This document shows positions 62,106 through 64,000 of a stretch of DNA of 64,000 bases, one piece after another. Both the position numbers and the translations under genes were made by a program. The notes beneath the pieces are model-generated. The model was given only the letters and a program-made list of their open reading frames with translations, was not told the origin of the DNA and made no database searches. The stretch comes from Methylotenera_A sp046598525 (lineage in GTDB: Bacteria; Pseudomonadota; Gammaproteobacteria; Burkholderiales; Methylophilaceae), in NCBI GenBank assembly GCA_046598525.1, contig JBKJIJ010000008.1, forward strand, positions 62,001 through 126,000, written 5' to 3'. Numbering within the stretch: position 1 is the first letter of the stretch; each line of letters begins with the position of its first letter.

Positions 62106-63566
62106 TTAAATCCAAATAATATCAAACGCTTCTTTGGCATATTGGCTATCTGGCTGCAAGGTAACGCGTTTTTTAATAAAGTCGGATAAATTCGCCAAGC
62201 TTTGCGATTCTTCATCCAGCAACATATCAATCACGCGCGTGCAGGCAATTACTTTAAATTCTTTGGCATTAAATTGCTTCGATTCGCGCAGTAATTCGCG
62301 CATAATTTCATAACAAATGGTTTGTGCGGTTTTGTGCTCGCCACGGCCTTGGCACACATCGCACGGCTCGCACAGCAAATGCGCCAAACTTTCTCTGGTA
62401 CGTTTGCGCGTCATTTCCACTAGCCCAAGCGAGGTAAATCCATTCACGCTAATACGCGCGCGGTCAATGCTTACGGCTTTATTAAGCTCTTCCAACACGG
62501 TTTCGCGCTGGGTGTCGGTATCCATATCAATAAAATCGATAATGATAATGCCGCCTAAATTTCTTAAGCGTAATTGGCGCGCAATGCATTGCACCGCTTC
62601 TAAATTAGTTTTGTAAATCGTGTCCGATAAACTTTTGCCGCTAACAAAACTGCCGGTATTTACATCCACGGTGGTTAGCGCTTCGGTTTGATCAAAAATC
62701 AAATAGCCACCCGATTTTAAATCCACTTTCCGCGCCAGCGCGCGGGTAATTTCAATTTCAATGCTGTAAAAATCAAAAATTGGCCGCTCACCTTGGTAAT
62801 GGTAAAGCGGCTTTACCGCTTTTGACACATACAAATCGGCAAATTCTTTTAGCTGCAAATACGTTTCTTTTGAATCAACGCGGATACTCACGGTTTCGTC
62901 ATTCACTACATCACGCAATATGCGCCGCGGCAGACTTAAATCGTAAAAAACCAATGAGCGCTCACCTGCCGATTGGCTATCTAGCTGGATTTTAGCCCAC
63001 ACTTTTTGCAAATAATCGATATCCGCCAACAGCTCGGCATCACTAGCGGTTTCTGACATGGTGCGAATAATAAAACCGCCAGAGCGTTTTTCTGGCAACA
63101 AACCCAGCAAACGGTTACGTAGCATTTCGCGCTCTTCTTCATCTTCAATGCGCTGCGAAACGCCAATATGATCTTGATGCGGCAAAAATACTAAAAAGCG
63201 CCCAGCAATACTCACTTCAGTAGTCAAGCGCGCACCTTTGGTGCCAATCGGCTCTTTAATCACTTGCACAATAATCGATTGACCTTCGCGCAATACATCT
63301 TGAATCAAGCGCTCAGTTGGCGGTTCGCCGTCAATATGGCATTCCATAATATCGGCCACATGCAAAAAAGCGGCGCGCTGCAAACCAATTTCGACAAAAG
63401 CCGATTGCATGCCAGGCAATACGCGGCACACTTTGCCGCGATACACATTGCCCACAATGCCAAGTGATGAGCTGCGTTCAATATGCAACTCTTGCGCAAT
63501 ACCCTGCTCTAGCACGGCTACGCGCGTTTCTTGTGGCGTTACGTTAATTAATATTTCTTGTCCCAA
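62106..63566 (-). CDS. rng: Ribonuclease G
   Basis: RNase G (CafA) is an endonuclease that processes 16S rRNA 5' ends and some mRNAs. The 486-residue protein has an N-terminal S1 domain (about 35-125) and the RNase E/G catalytic domain; the magnesium-binding aspartates are in TVDVNTG (about 304) and IIIIDFIDM (about 346). The zinc-link cysteines CEPCDVCQGRG are near 404. The start is TTG with AAGG 8 bases upstream, and ILINVTPQETRVAV matches the family N-terminus. It follows maf by 36 bases, the usual maf-rng order. Confidence 0.94.
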   Translation of the reverse strand: MGQEILINVTPQETRVAVLEQGIAQELHIERSSSLGIVGNVYRGKVCRVLPGMQSAFVEIGLQRAAFLHVADIMECHIDGEPPTERLIQDVLREGQSIIVQVIKEPIGTKGARLTTEVSIAGRFLVFLPHQDHIGVSQRIEDEEEREMLRNRLLGLLPEKRSGGFIIRTMSETASDAELLADIDYLQKVWAKIQLDSQSAGERSLVFYDLSLPRRILRDVVNDETVSIRVDSKETYLQLKEFADLYVSKAVKPLYHYQGERPIFDFYSIEIEITRALARKVDLKSGGYLIFDQTEALTTVDVNTGSFVSGKSLSDTIYKTNLEAVQCIARQLRLRNLGGIIIIDFIDMDTDTQRETVLEELNKAVSIDRARISVNGFTSLGLVEMTRKRTRESLAHLLCEPCDVCQGRGEHKTAQTICYEIMRELLRESKQFNAKEFKVIACTRVIDMLLDEESQSLANLSDFIKKRVTLQPDSQYAKEAFDIIWI

Positions 63567-63602
63567 TTTGCTTACCTTGTTTTCTTTTTTGAGCTGTTAT
63601 AT

Positions 63603-64000
63603 TTAAAAACCTAATTTTTTAAGCAACATCGCCGTTTCATGCACGGGCAAACCCATCACACCTGAGTAGCTGCCATCTATGCGTTTAATCCAATTACCCG
63701 CTAAGCCTTGTATGGCGTAACTGCCTGCTTTATCAGCATGTTCATTGCTTGCGATATACGCCTCTATCATAGCATCGCTAAGCGGCATCATCTCTACCAA
63801 TGTGGTGTTTAGCGCCAACTCTATTTGCTGATTAAAAACCACGGCCACCGCCGTATGCACTTGATGTGGCGTGCCGGATAGCTTTTTAAGCATTTGCATA
63901 GCGTCTGCGTCATCTTCTGGCTTACCAAAAATGCTATCGCCCAACGCCACCGTGGTATCCGCCGCCAAAATAGGCATTTCTGCATGTTGGCCATTTAATT
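63603..64000 (-). CDS. maf: Maf-family nucleotide pyrophosphatase (5' end outside the window)
   Basis: The frame is open to the edge of the window, so the N-terminus with SxSPRR is missing. The visible 132 residues contain the catalytic LAADTTVALG, GKPEDDADA, LSGTPHQVHTAVAV and the later SYAIQGLAGNWIKRIDGSYSG-type motif (AIQGLAGNWI quoted). YhdE/YceF/Maf proteins hydrolyse non-canonical dTTP/UTP or m7GTP; with this fragment and the rng neighbour YhdE (dTTPase/UTPase) is the likelier. An ATG at 63977 is internal, not the start. Confidence 0.88.
   Translation of the reverse strand, partial: LNGQHAEMPILAADTTVALGDSIFGKPEDDADAMQMLKKLSGTPHQVHTAVAVVFNQQIELALNTTLVEMMPLSDAMIEAYIASNEHADKAGSYAIQGLAGNWIKRIDGSYSGVMGLPVHETAMLLKKLGF

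Overview
This window looks like the chromosome of a low-GC betaproteobacterium. The best guess is the Methylophilaceae (Methylotenera/Methylophilus-like). The guess rests on betaproteobacterial gene orders (rnm-yciO-M50 protease-trpS-scpA-scpB-rluB; yciB-yciI-bolA-parvulin-purL; lolCD-comEC-exbBD-msbA-lpxK-ycaR-kdsB; pilTU/yggS-proC-yggT), a PEP-CTERM protein, AT-rich third positions by eye, and a pyrR-pyrB-pyrX cluster. No methanol-oxidation gene is present, so the family assignment is an inference. No rRNA, tRNA, CRISPR array, prophage or intact insertion sequence was found. Coding density is very high and no gene-free stretch exceeds 300 bases.

Layout. 1-7155 (+): tail of a Kup K+ transporter, an M48 lipoprotein protease, dapD, an MHYT-GGDEF-EAL c-di-GMP protein, yffB-dapE and prmB; dapD and dapE are two steps of the succinylase lysine/DAP pathway. 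7176-13737 (-): one long operon joining RNA maturation and translation (rnm, yciO, trpS, rluB) with chromosome segregation (scpA, scpB), an intramembrane protease and an EmrE-type pump. 13848-20995 (+): yciB, yciI, bolA, a parvulin, an FTR1 iron permease and purL. 21054-26893 (+): an accessory periplasmic set made of an ankyrin protein, a monohaem cytochrome c, a flavocytochrome c sulfide dehydrogenase-like Tat flavoprotein, a PQQ-sugar-dehydrogenase-fold propeller, an unrecognised exported protein, an SMP-30-like propeller and a ferritin-like DUF455 protein. 26890-29681: serB, a membrane-anchored haem protein, a small acidic orphan and an isochorismatase-like hydrolase. 29781-35306 (+): sucCD, a second ankyrin protein, glutamine-dependent nadE, PII and a DUF486 membrane protein. 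35373-47952 (-): a PEP-CTERM protein, then the envelope block for Kdo, lipid A and lipoprotein export with ExbBD and ComEC, and a 557-residue unknown protein. 48113-55337 (+): ribE-ribBX, yqgE-ruvX, pyrR-pyrB-pyrX and a two-gene membrane pair (HhH protein plus OmpA/BON protein). 55456-64000: pilU/pilT (-), yggS-proC-yggT and a dynamin-like GTPase (+), RNase G and a truncated maf (-).

Themes. Two enzymes are probable pseudoenzymes by active-site inspection: the GTP cyclohydrolase II half of RibBX and the dihydroorotase-like PyrX. Start codons are often TTG or GTG (scpB, DUF455, ankyrin 2, yqgE, rng, pilT, kdsB, exbB). Two genes (ribE and the dynamin-like GTPase) have a -10 box 6 nt before the ATG, which suggests leaderless mRNAs. 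Short tandem duplications of 12-19 bp lie on or just beyond the stop codons of several genes. Two palindromic elements of about 100 bp sit in the gaps of the scpA/scpB and exbB/exbD pairs. I see no convincing wholly new system. The best candidates for a second look are the 21.6-26.9 kb periplasmic redox cluster and the HhH/OmpA membrane pair.
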